64,000 bases of DNA from contig CM034546.1 in assembly GCA_020055645.1 (NCBI GenBank), positions 2,232,001-2,296,000 on the forward strand, in the 5' to 3' direction. This document shows positions 11,201 through 21,599 of the stretch, piece by piece (positions within the stretch are counted from its first letter, which is position 1; every line of letters starts with the position of its first letter). The DNA comes from Tomocerus qinae. Lineage: Eukaryota; Arthropoda; Collembola; Entomobryomorpha; Tomoceridae. Made by a program: the position numbers and the translations under genes. Under the pieces are notes generated by a model. That model did no database searches. It was not told where the DNA came from and was given only the letters and a program-made list of their open reading frames with translations.

Positions 11201-14200
11201 TTAAATCTATATTAAATGTTTTTAAATTCACATCCGAAGCTGCACATCACAATTTACGTTTTGTAATTGTTACTAGAGGCGTATATTACTTACAAAATCA
11301 GAAGACAATGTTTCCGCTCAATGCCGTCCTTTGGGGAATGGCAAAAAGCCTTGTGAACGAAGTTTCAAAATTGCAGTGGAAAATGATTGATTTAGATCCA
11401 GATGAGTCTGACAATGCAGTTGATAGTCAACAAATATTTTTTGAAGTCTTTGAGCAGAAAGAACTTTTAGTTTCGTTTAGAAATAAAAAAAAGTTTGTGT
11501 CGAGAATAACTACTCTGCCGAAGTCATTGGCTCCTTTGACACTTCCTAAAGGACGTTTTACAATCGACATTCCTAAAACGAAGAAAATTAACGACGTCAG
11601 TTTTTCTTCTATGGAGAAGGAGCCTCTTGATTCAAAAAATATTGAAGTAATGGTAAAGGCTGTAGCATTGAATTTTAGAGATATTTTTGTCATTCTTAAG
11701 CCACCTATGTACACTACACTAAAGGAGACAATTGGCTCTGACTTTGCAGGAATCGTTACTAATATTGGTTCAGAAGTCACTAAATTTAATGTTGGAGACG
11801 AGGTTTACGGAGTTACCTTAAGCAGCAGTGTAGCCAGTCATGCCGTTACTCACGAAGACATAGTTATGTTAAAACCAAAAGATGTTACATTTAAAGATGC
11901 TTCAACTCTCCCTTCTGTACTAATGACCGCATTTTATTGCATGGTAACTGTTGCAGATTTAAAAAAAGATGAAACTATTCTGATTCACGTTGCTTCAGGC
12001 GGTGTTGGATTAATTGCTATCCAAATAGCCAAAAATATCGGGGCTAAAATAATTGCGACTGCTGGATCCCACCGGAAAAGAAACTATCTGCGCACTTTGG
12101 GGATTGAGCATGTTTTTCATTCCCGAGATTTGACGTTTGGAGATGAAATAGATAGAGTGACGAATGGACGAGGTGTAGACATGGTTCTCAATTCTCTGAC
12201 TGGTCACGGATTCAAAGAAACAACTCTCAAGGCTTGTGCACTAAATGCACGTTTTGTGGAAATAGGAAAAGTAAACATTTGGAAAGCGGAAGACGTTTTG
12301 GGATTGAGACCTGATGTTGACTACACCATTGTTGATTTAGAGAAGTTGACAAGTACACAAATGGGAGAGTTAATAGATCAAATGAAAATTGACAGGAAAG
12401 AGGATTACAAGGCCTTGCCTTATTCCTGTTATGATGTAGTGAATATCAGAGATGCATTAAATTATTTTTTGAAAGCAAATCACATTGGAAAAATTGTAAT
12501 AACATTGCCTGATATAATCGAAATAGGAAATCAAGTGGCCAAAAAAAATGTGTTATTTAGTTCAAATGCTACATATTTAGTTACTGGAGGTTTAGGCGGA
12601 ATAGGACTTGAAGTTGCTAAATGGATGACAGACTGTGGCTGTAAGTGTCTAGTTTTGGTTGGAAGATCTGCACCGACAGAAGCTGTTTCTCAAGTACTGA
12701 ATAATTTGAGGGCAAAGGGTTGCAAAATATTTTCATTCCAAGTAGACATTGGAAATTGGAGTCAATGTAGTTCCCTATTTGAGACGATCTCATCTTCCGA
12801 TCTTCGTCTTCCTCCTCTTAGAGGAGTGGTTCATTCTGCTGGTGTTATATCCGATGCCATTTACATGAACCAAACTTGGGAGAAATATCAAACCGTTTTC
12901 AATGCTAAAATCGAAGGATGTATCAATTTGCACAAATTAACGCAAGATTTACATTTGGAACATTTTGTTCTATTTTCATCCATGGCTGGATTGGTCGGTC
13001 CAATGGGACAAAGCAATCACGCAGGGGCAAACGCTTTCCTAGATTCATTTGCCAACTATCGTCACTCTATTGGTCTTCCAGCTCAGACAATAAATTGGGG
13101 TGGATGGGCAGAGATTGGTGCGGCTTCAAACACAGCCTATGGCAAAGAAGGTTTATTTGGTGTCAAGCCATTTACACCCAATCAAGGCATTGCGTCTTTA
13201 AATTTTATCATGAGTCGGCCAGACTTGCTACAAGTTGGTGTCGTTCAGATAGATGTAGATGAATTTAAACAGCATTTTAGCATGGGGAGTGTATTATCAG
13301 AATTGGAGGTATACGACAATAAAGACTCTACGGATTCGGCTGCTGCCATTCAATCAGAAAAGTTTTGGGCTGAAATTGGACCACTTAGTGCTGAGGATAA
13401 ACATTCTTATATTAAAACCAAAATCAGTGCAATCATCAGAAAAACGTTAAAACTGCCGGAATCAGAGGCCATTGACGAATTTCAAACATTCCAAGAAATG
13501 GGATTAGATTCTTTGATGGCTGTTGAAATGAAAAATAAACTTCAAAATATTGTAGGGAAAAGAATAACTTTGAATGTCTCAGCAATGATGGATCATCCAA
13601 CTATAAACTCACTTAGTAAATATTTAGTGGAACAAGCAATAGCTTCAGAAGTTCAAGGTGACACTGAGAATCAGGGAAAAGTAGTACAAAATGTGGATTA
13701 TGGAATAGAGGATATGTTAAAATTGGTAAGACAGGATTCTAAGCTATCAGAGGAAATTCAGGTATCATTTGTGTATGATGGAAAATCTAAAATAAAAAAC
13801 ATATTACTAACAGGTTCAACCAGTCACCTAGGAGCATATTTGTTACAAAATTTAGCTCAAATTGTGGGATTGAAAATTTATTGCCTGGTTAGAGGAAAAT
13901 CAATAGAACAAGCACGGAAAAAATTAATCGCCAACTTGAAAAAACTTGAATTGCTGCAGAATATGGATGTAAATGTGATTTCTATCATCACCGGAGATAT
14001 TACAAGCGATAATTTTGGACTTGCCATGGATGAATACGTTAGACTTTCCACGGCAATTGACATGGTTATTCATCTTGCAGCCAAAGCAAATCACGTAGAA
14101 AAATATGAACTCAATAAGAGCAATAAAAATGATATTCGGTCAGTAAATGTTCTAGGTACGGTAAACATTCTTAAATTTGCCTCGAATATCAGAACAAAGA

Positions 14201-14961
14201 GAGTTGTATTTCCATCTTCGTTTTCATCTATTAATCGTCTTACAGATGAGGGATTCATTTACGAAGATTTTCCTGATGATGAAAATAACGCTGACTGCAT
14301 TACAATGGGCTACTCATTGTCCAAATTTGTTTGTGAAAAGTTATTAAGACAAGCAAGCGAGCGAGGAATTCCTTGTACGGTAATTAGATATTCAAGTATT
14401 TTAGGGCACAGCGAGACGGGGCTTTATATGACAAACAAAAATTCGGTGGTAAATCAACTTCTCTTTTGCCTTCGACTTGGAGCAATTCCGAATGTTGAAG
14501 GTTGTTGGTTCGGAATTCCAGTTGACGTGGCCAGTAAGCTAACATTAGAGCTGATTTTCAACGATAAAGTCCAATCTGCTGTTTATAATATTGTTCAACC
14601 AGTGCCCATGTATACCAAGGATTATATTATGGTAGCTGAAAGACTTGGTTTTCACTTGAAACTGGTAAGTGTGGAAGAATATACAGGAATGCTTCAAAAA
14701 GAAATTGAGGGTAGCAGCTTTCTAACAATTTTTAACGATGGTTATGGTAGAGATCTGTCCCATACAGAACTTTCGCGGAATCATCCCAAATTCCGTGAGT
14801 TTTTAGAGAAGGGAGTCAATACAAACAAAATTAGTGACAAGTGTAGGGAACTAATACCGGATATAAACGAAAGGATTCCGCATCCTCACGATATTTTGTA
14901 CGCTTGTTTGCAATTTGCGCATCGAACTGGTGTTTTTGAAAAGTTTGGAATTGTGCGCTAA
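3257..14961 (+). CDS. GT8 (glycogenin-like)-highly reducing polyketide synthase-thioester reductase fusion
   Basis: Six exons fit in phase: 3257-3411, 4165-4312, 4435-4600, 4714-4810, 5167-5242 and 5935 (or 5938)-14961; about 3,220 residues. Exons 1-5 (214 aa) are a GT8 domain. Exon 6, numbered from the codon at 5953, holds: KS with C198, H330 and H368; AT with GHSVGE (S640) and HAFH (744-747), the malonyl-CoA pattern; DH with H944 and D1147; C-methyltransferase with EIGAGSGATT at about 1470; ER with an NADPH loop at about 2012; KR with GGLGGIG at about 2211; ACP with GLDSL (S2520); and a Lys2-type thioester reductase, TGSTSHLG at about 2619 and Y2787/K2791. The expected product is a reduced, C-methylated polyketide released as aldehyde or alcohol. 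In KR the usual Tyr of YxxxN is His (2356). A poly(A) signal AATAAA lies at 15159. An alternative start, ATG 5995, would give a plain PKS. Confidence 0.85.
5935..5940 (+). promoter_or_regulatory. NAGNAG tandem splice acceptor at the fusion joint
   Basis: The intron that joins the GT8 exons to the PKS exon ends TTTAGCAG. Splicing after the first or the second AG keeps the frame and differs by one Gln codon. The donor at 5243 is GTAAGA. Confidence 0.6.
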
Positions 14962-14989
14962 CCAAATAATTAATTGACTTCTATTGTCC

Positions 14990-15566
14990 CGTAAATTGCA
15001 CATTACATCATGTTCTAATTGTTTTGCAAAATTCGAATTAGTATTACTATATTAGTAAAAACATTCTTGTTACTGATGCAATATTGATATTACTATACCG
15101 TAATCTATATTCCACTCTTTAAATTTTTGCCTGTTGCCAAATTCGTTCTCGAACTGGCAATAAATACTAAAATTTACATTTTGTTTTCAAAAGTTTTTTA
15201 ATTAAAATTCATATTTCCTAAAACCTATTATTAAATAAGACTATTATGATTTTTTGGTTCATTATTATTAACTATAAGGTTAGCATTTCTTGATCGACCA
15301 TATGTGGCAGATACAATTTGGCTAATATTGCAATAAAAAGTAGCACCTGCTAAATTAATTTAACCATTTTCTTTTACTGGAGCATACAATCATTAATACG
15401 TAGAAATAAGGTTAAAGTAAGGTAGATTGCACAAATGCCTGTAGCAATTGGAGCAATCCTATTATTATTATTATGTCATAGTGGGTTGCTTAAAGGTATA
15501 TACTATTTAGCTATTTTATTGTTTTTATCGTGTACAAAGTGTACATCAATATGTTTCAATTTAGGT
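14990..15566. other. 3' flank of the PKS gene
   Basis: AT-rich sequence with a poly(A) signal at 15159-15164 and no further exon. The similarity to the block-B CRAL-TRIO gene begins near 15567, inside what is its intron 3. Confidence 0.5.
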
Positions 15567-16823
15567 TTGCAATTTAAATAAAACTATATAATGTATTATT
15601 TGTTGTTTTACCCAATAGCTAATAAATGGAGTCTGGTTCCAGCTTCAAAAATGCTTAAAAGGGTTAAAAATAAAAAAATTATATACAGCAATTGACTTCG
15701 CAAAGTTTTATTATTATGTCCAGTATGATACCATTTGTGCGTCTTTTAGGTATTAAACTGGCGGATTAGAAATAAATTTGATGAACTTAATTATGTCGAA
15801 CCTGATTCAGACTTAATCAAGCGATTCCCATGGAGCGTAAATTCCAAAACCAGAGATGGCTGCCAAGGTAATTATTATTCAAATAATAATAACTGCTAAG
15901 ATAAAATTTCTCAATAGCAGAGTTTAAACTAAGCTAAAGGCTGCATGGGCAAATTTTAGAAGCTAACAAAGGTTAAAATGGCGTCCTGGAACTGGCTGGC
16001 TAATGTGGCTATAATATAATAAAGCCCGCTAAAAAATAAAACTGCTCGATACTAATAGAATGTATTAGGAATTGATGTTTTGAAACCTTTTTAAGTGTCG
16101 TATTCATAAAAACCACGCTTTTATAGCTCCGTGCAAGTATACAGAATTGATTTTATAAAACTTGATTGATAGTTCTATTTTTTACATTGATAAATAATTA
16201 TGCTATGCTAGATAAACAACATCTTCATAATACGTAATAACTCCACCCCTAGAAAACCAAGCTGGTTATCTTGTAGTTAATTATCCTGGTAGACAAACAC
16301 CTATATGTACATGATGTGCTTTAATTAAAATTATGTGACTCAACATGAGCTTTGACCTTACACATCGTTAATTTTATATCCAAGTTCGTTATGATAAAAA
16401 CCTGGTGAATCTTTATATGCATGTATAAAGAACTGCCTGTTCGCATTTGGGGGCCAGATTTTTTGTAGCCCATCTAGCTCTTTCCCACATTTGATCACAG
16501 CGTCTATTATACGCCCTTAAACCTTCACGAATAAATTCTTTCGAATCTGCTACCAGCCATCGTCCCCATCCAATTTCCAACACTAAACAAAATTGACATA
16601 TATAGCTGACATCAAAGGCTTTGCTATGAAAAATGTGGCTAAGGCATATAGTACGCACCATCCAAAATAATAATTTACAATTTTATTTAATGTATCAAAT
16701 TGTTGACTAAAATTTAGTATTTTTAATTTATGGCCTATTTAGCTCTTAATACGGTGATCAGAATGGCTTTGACTCTCAATGATAAGTATTCCAACTTGTA
16801 CGAAAGCATTATTTGTGTAAATG
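15567..16823 (+). pseudogene. Truncated CRAL-TRIO copy with an inverted internal exon
   Basis: This is a partial duplicate of the gene at 25208-28538. Exon 4 (15619-15662), exon 5 (15750-15867) and exon 7 (16743-16823) are recognisable with identical lengths (44, 118 and 81 nt), conserved splice sites and open frames, encoding ANKWSLVPASKMLKR and VLNWRIRNKFDEL for example. Exons 1-3 and the terminal exon are absent. In exon 6 the first two thirds, including its acceptor, lies on the minus strand (about 16431-16600). The remaining third (ADIKGFAMKNVA) stays on the plus strand. The gene cannot be spliced into a working protein. It belongs to the decayed copy of a three-gene block. Confidence 0.85.
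16431..16600 (-). other. Micro-inverted exon segment
   Basis: Read on the minus strand this gives an acceptor TTTTGTTTAG followed by VLEIGWGRWLVAD...RARWATKNLAPKCEQAVL. This is the part of exon 6 that is on the plus strand in the intact gene (27880 onward). The right breakpoint falls inside the exon, just before ADIKGF. The left junction lies in a TATA-rich palindromic stretch (TATATGCATGTATA). Confidence 0.85.
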
Positions 16824-17055
16824 GTAAGTATAAAACTACAGTTATACTCGTCTAAATGTTAAATGAGTACAAATGTTAAAGAATCACATGGCATTAATTT
16901 CTTATTTCAAGGAATTTTTCTTGAAAAATAAAATTTATTGACATAAATGCCATGTACCCTATTTATTTAATTTATTTCAAATATTTCATTTTTCAAGGAA
17001 GTTGGGAGTGAAATATTTCGCGAAATATTTCAAAAATTACCACTTGTACATGTAT

Positions 17056-17100
17056 ACGCTATTCGATCCATGTATAATGTATACATGAATCGAATAGCGT
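17056..17100. repeat. 45-bp near-perfect palindrome
   Basis: Arms ACGCTATTCGATCCATGTATA and its complement match at 20 of 21 positions around a 3-base centre. The neighbourhood (16830-17257) holds no gene. It could be a cruciform-prone site or the remnant of a small element. Confidence 0.6.
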
Positions 17101-17257
17101 GTATTACCCTTGCTTCAGCATGCTTTACAAGTACTTGTTAACGTGCCGGTACAATGGCAACCTTTCCAGTCACCCACCCTGAAGGAATAAAAGTACACCA
17201 ATTCGTCGACAGCGCGAGCTTTCGTTAAGGAAATTCTCAGTAAAACAACCTAATGAA

Positions 17258-19486
17258 TTATAATGGATCCACATCATCATATTTCAAAAACATTTTGCGC
17301 TTACGTCGTCGCATAGTGGACGCTTTAGAATATTTTTTGACCCCGAATTTAAAGTTAATCCTTGAGCATACAGCCAAAATCAGGGCCTTAATTCTAATTC
17401 GGCAGAAAATTTTAGTTTTATGGTAAAAAGAAATTATGAGTTGAATTAAAATTGAAATAGCCCGTTTTAGGTACCATAGCAAAAGACTCCTACATTCAAT
17501 AGCTATAGCTGCAATAAATGCCATCACAGCAGCCAGGGACAAATAAAATACGGTCGTGATGTTAGAATTTTTAAAGGATAATGGACGAGGTTCTTGTTTT
17601 CCAAAACAATGTTTGCATTTAATAAAATTTTTGTTTTTCTCGTATTCCAGCCATTTGTGGTACATGCCTGATTGATCCATCCACAATAGTCCATTTCTAA
17701 AGTGACGATATAATTGTTGAACACCATTTGTAGAAGGATTGATATATATACCCAGAGGCCTTGGGACGAACGCATTTTTTGGGGTTCCTTGATATAGTGG
17801 ATGTTGGGGTGTTACACCTTCCCAGTGAGAAGCATTAAGAAAAGTCTGGATTAAATGTTCCTCTTCGATATAAACTGAATCCTTGCATTCTGAAATCTAA
17901 TTTTGAGGTGTAACGTAGGGATATCCAGGAGGAAAATGATGTTTGTCCATAATTGCTTTAGATTTAGTAGTTAGCTTCCCTTCAGTAGCATAAACATAAT
18001 TCATAAATTTGAAAAAGGAATTGCTAGAATTACATTTAGATACCATTTTTTTGCACATTTGAAACGCCTTTTGAATCTCTTGTTTTGATTTATTGAAAGT
18101 TGAAGTGTAAGACTCAGGAGCGTAGCCATCAACAATACAGAACTCTGCCCCCATTTTTATGTGGAGACTTAAATCTGGGGTATTGTTAAGGTAACAATCG
18201 TACCTGTAACTGATTAATTTGAGAAATGTGCTATCTTCATTAAAATGTAGGCCAGCAAGACCAGTAGGACTGTATGAAAGGATGTTGGTGTGGTTGGCTA
18301 ATTCGTCTATAGATTCCAATCTTTTGACAGGGCGTGGTTCGGTCAAATCTGACACAATAATTCCCTTGTAGCAATTTGTTAGTACAATAAACATCAGGAG
18401 CAGAGGACCGATTACCAATTTCAGCCACAGCTGCTTTTGTTGTTGACTGCTGAGGGAGTAACTGATCTCCAAGATGTAGGCGTAGCAAATCAACAGAAAC
18501 GGAATTGTCTCCATCTCTTTCCATCGACTCACCAAGTACACAAATACAATTACCGAAAAGAGGGAGCAAATAATGGCAATCCACGCATGAACTTCGTAAG
18601 GTCTTACGTATCCGTAGAAGGACAAACGCTCATCTTCTAAAATGATGCAGGAAACGAAGGTATACCCGCTAGTTGTAGTCGGTATATATAGAGTACTACT
18701 TGAGTGTATTTGTTTAGTTTCAAAATCAACATTCACACTCTTACAAAGTTGGCATACATTTGGGCAAGTATTCCAACTATCATTGATAGTGAAATTTGGG
18801 AAGTTGCGAAGTATTAACTTCACTGCAGCGTTATGAAATCCTAAATGTTTTTGGTTGAAATATCTTCCAAAATAATCGAATTGTTTTGGTAGTACTCCAC
18901 AATATTTTTGGGTATATTTTCCTCGAGGAAAGTTAATTACCAGTGGACTTTCTATCGGCGTTTTAATAAATATTTCCAAGGACTTATCAATCAATTCTTC
19001 TCGGTTTTGATCGTCATTCAACTGCAGTGGGACCAGATCGTGGGTCGAATATTGATTTACCCCTACCCAATATGTCAGACATCCGGAGCAAATAAAATAG
19101 ACGAGACTGCTGTATGCAGAATGGAAATAAGTCATTTTATTTGTTTTGGAATACCATTTCAGAAGACGGCGTAAATATTTCTGATCAGTAATAATGGATT
19201 CCCTTAGAGCACTACGTGATGTCTTGTGAATTCTGTATTTCGCATTTCTTCAAGTACAATTTGTAGATCGGATTGAATATAAGCCGCGAAAATGTTATTT
19301 TCAAGATACAAGTCTACATTTTTGCTTGTGTTCAGATTTAATGAAATGTAGGCCAAACAATTGTATCTGGCCACTTCACGATGGTGGGGAAGCCTCAATC
19401 TCCGCGTGTATCTCTTCAAGAAACAGGTGAAATCAATGTAGTGGACATCGTTGTAGTTCACATTCTAAAAGTCAATTAAAGATCAA
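17258..19486 (-). pseudogene. Ionotropic-receptor-like chemoreceptor with stop and frameshift
   Basis: It encodes a divergent IR (ligand-gated channel of chemosensory neurons) related to the intact gene at 29077-31488. The first part (19486-19204) begins after an acceptor-like TTTTAG and runs out of frame near 19205. The main frame continues through SFYGYVRPY, TM1, the pore region, TM2 with GPLLLMFIVLTN and the TEPRPVKRLES motif. It stops at an in-frame TAG (17896-17898) exactly where paralogs have the Trp of PQKWIAEC. Beyond the stop the frame stays open through the S2 lobe, Cys motif and TM3 to 17258. There are two lesions, and no exon 1 was found. Most likely a pseudogene; stop-codon readthrough is known for an IR in Drosophila but would not repair the frameshift. 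Confidence 0.8.
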
Positions 19487-19502
19487 AATTAATATTATAG
19501 TC

Positions 19503-20125
19503 ATATTTTATTTGATATAGGTAAATGGTTTTCCCGATAGCTTCTAAAATATCATTTCCTTGTCTGTACATGTGGGGAATGGCAATAGGAGCAAACAACT
19601 TGCCGGTAAAAAATCATTTTTGACCCTGTCAGTAGTTAAATGAAAAGCAACTCTTAAGAAAGCAAATAACTTTTGAATCCCTGGACGAATTTTGATTGAA
19701 AGTTAGTATGGAGACCCGTCATAAGTGTATTTCCAGACGTATTTTGAAAGAGCTGTAAATTCTCAGTTTTACGATTTCAAACGGCCGGGCAAAGTTTGAA
19801 AAAATGGGTTTTTTCGATTTTTTCCAAAAAGAAAGTTTTTTTTCGAACATCTGCTCGGTTCAAATTAAAGAGATTATAAAACTACACTTTAAGGGTATAT
19901 CAAGTATTTCACTTTCGGTGACCCCTACTCGGTGTCAAAGGTCAAAACTTGGTATTAAGAAGATTTTCATCGTCTGAGGTGTCAATCTAAAGATGACAAG
20001 AGCCTCGATGTCGCTATAGGGATTATTTTGGCTATTAATAACCTCCTGTACGGTTTAAGGGTGTTATAATGCAATAATATTCTTCAACTACTTCAACATT
20101 GATGTATATGAACATTCACAAAATC
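19503..20125 (+). repeat. Dispersed ~600-bp repeat, copy 2
   Basis: Same repeat as at 1031-1635, same orientation. It lies between the truncated astacin and the IR pseudogene, where the missing 3' exons of that astacin or the first IR exon would be expected. It may therefore mark the deletion or insertion that broke them. Confidence 0.65.
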
Positions 20126-20210
20126 GCGAGATAATTAATGTTAATTTATGATTTCTCCAATTATGAATAACATACATTTTTAATAAAATCAAACGGCAAA
20201 TAACATTCAC

Positions 20211-21469
20211 CTGATTACTCCCTGCCCGTACATCATAGCCAACAGTAGATGAGCAAACATCAAAACTGCGGCTGCGGTAAATTGTCGTATAATGCTTCCC
20301 TTTATCAGCAATAAAAGAGTACTCTTTAAATTTTAAACAGCTTTCATTTGGATTCTTTTTGAGTCTGAAGGCATTTATAAGATCTGTCATTCCTTGGTAC
20401 ACTCTGTTCTTGAGCTGATCTAGAAGATTGGCAATTAAAATAAATTATACGTATGTGACGAGCTGATGGCAGCGCTTTCATTTACATATAGATTCATAGT
20501 CTAAGAATAGCCACTAGCCACTGGGTACTAATTATAATTCTAGTCTTTCTAGTGCCTAAAATTGCCCAGTTGCTGTTTAAAATCTTAGTTGGCCAATACC
20601 CAAGGATTAAATTGGCCTAAAACGGCTAAAAATGATTTGTTTTCCATAAAATCTAATTATTGAAATTATTGCAGTAAAATTACATTGTAACAATTAAAGG
20701 GTTGATCTTAATCTATTTTGGATTCATAAAAGCATTTTACATTTGAAGGTAATCAGCAGGGACACTAAGGATAAAATAATATGATGGTTGGTTAAAGGAC
20801 GAATTCAATTACTTCCTGGACAAAATTATTTTCGTCCTTGATAATAGTGAACAAAATTCATTTCATTGTGGATAGCACACATTTCTACCAGACAATATAC
20901 AAGACTAGTAATTAGGTTTTGCTTTATTAGGAGGAATATTGACAGAATGCAAAGAACAACTAAATAGACTATCTTCAACTGTATAAAATTGTGCTTTGTC
21001 TTACCTGGTACCAATAGTGCGAAGGAAAAAATTACTGTGTTGTTAGGCCATAACAAACTTTCAGCTACATTAAAGCGATTTAAGGCTCCTGCCCTAGTAT
21101 AGCTTCTTCTGTTGACATAATATACCATATCATCCTCATTGATTTCCACGTACTCTGCATTATAAACAAAATTGTATTTGAAATAGGTCACTATTACAAT
21201 TTTAACATTATGAAACTGTAAATAGCATTTCAGTGTAAAATTAAACTTGACACTTTTGAATGACTATGACAAAATTATTTTTTTAAGGTTTTTATAAATA
21301 ATAAGTCTATCATCAAGAGTAAATTTACTGGATAAGAAAGGCTAAGTAAAAGTTCCATGCAGAAAAACGTGTATTTACCGGGGTCATCGACCTCATCGAC
21401 GTCCACGCAAGTCACACTTGAAAAATAAATTTGTAGGATTAGAAATAGCCACAACGAAAATAACTGCAT
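20211..21469 (-). pseudogene. Astacin metalloprotease, truncated before the zinc-site exon
   Basis: Three exons match the intact gene at 33312-36826 in order, phase and nearly in length: 21379-21469 (signal peptide MQLFSLWLFLILQIYFSSV), 21005-21154 (VNRRSYTRAGALNRF and LLWPNNTV) and 20211-20419 (SSTVGYDVRAG). All splice sites are GT-AG. After the last donor (GTGAATG) no exon with HExxHxxGxxH can be found before the IR gene. Without it the product cannot be a protease. A TATA box remains upstream, so a short secreted fragment could still be transcribed. Confidence 0.8.
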
Positions 21470-21591
21470 TTTTACCTTTACAATTTTGATAAATAATATT
21501 TTCAAGTGTAGTATTCTCTTTACGGGCAATAAATAACTCTCGCATTTAATTTTACTGTGAGTAAACATAATTTATCAATACTTCTTCTCCA

Positions 21592-21599
21592 TTTATATA
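21592..21599 (-). promoter_or_regulatory. TATA box of the truncated astacin
   Basis: TATATAAA on the minus strand lies about 125 bp before the ATG at 21469. The same motif at a similar distance precedes the intact astacin, so the promoter was duplicated with the gene. Confidence 0.55.

Noticed and set aside
6039-14063. Many minus-strand and shifted ORFs inside the PKS exon
   Set aside because: They are antisense or frame shadows of the PKS, without motifs of their own.
5995-14961. PKS as bacterial or fungal contamination starting at ATG 5995
   Set aside because: Spliced GT8 exons lie upstream in matching phase on the same strand and the frame is open back through the acceptor; flanks are typical of the host.
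20826-21191. 121-aa ORF as a complete small gene
   Set aside because: It is astacin exon 2 plus intron read-through on both sides.
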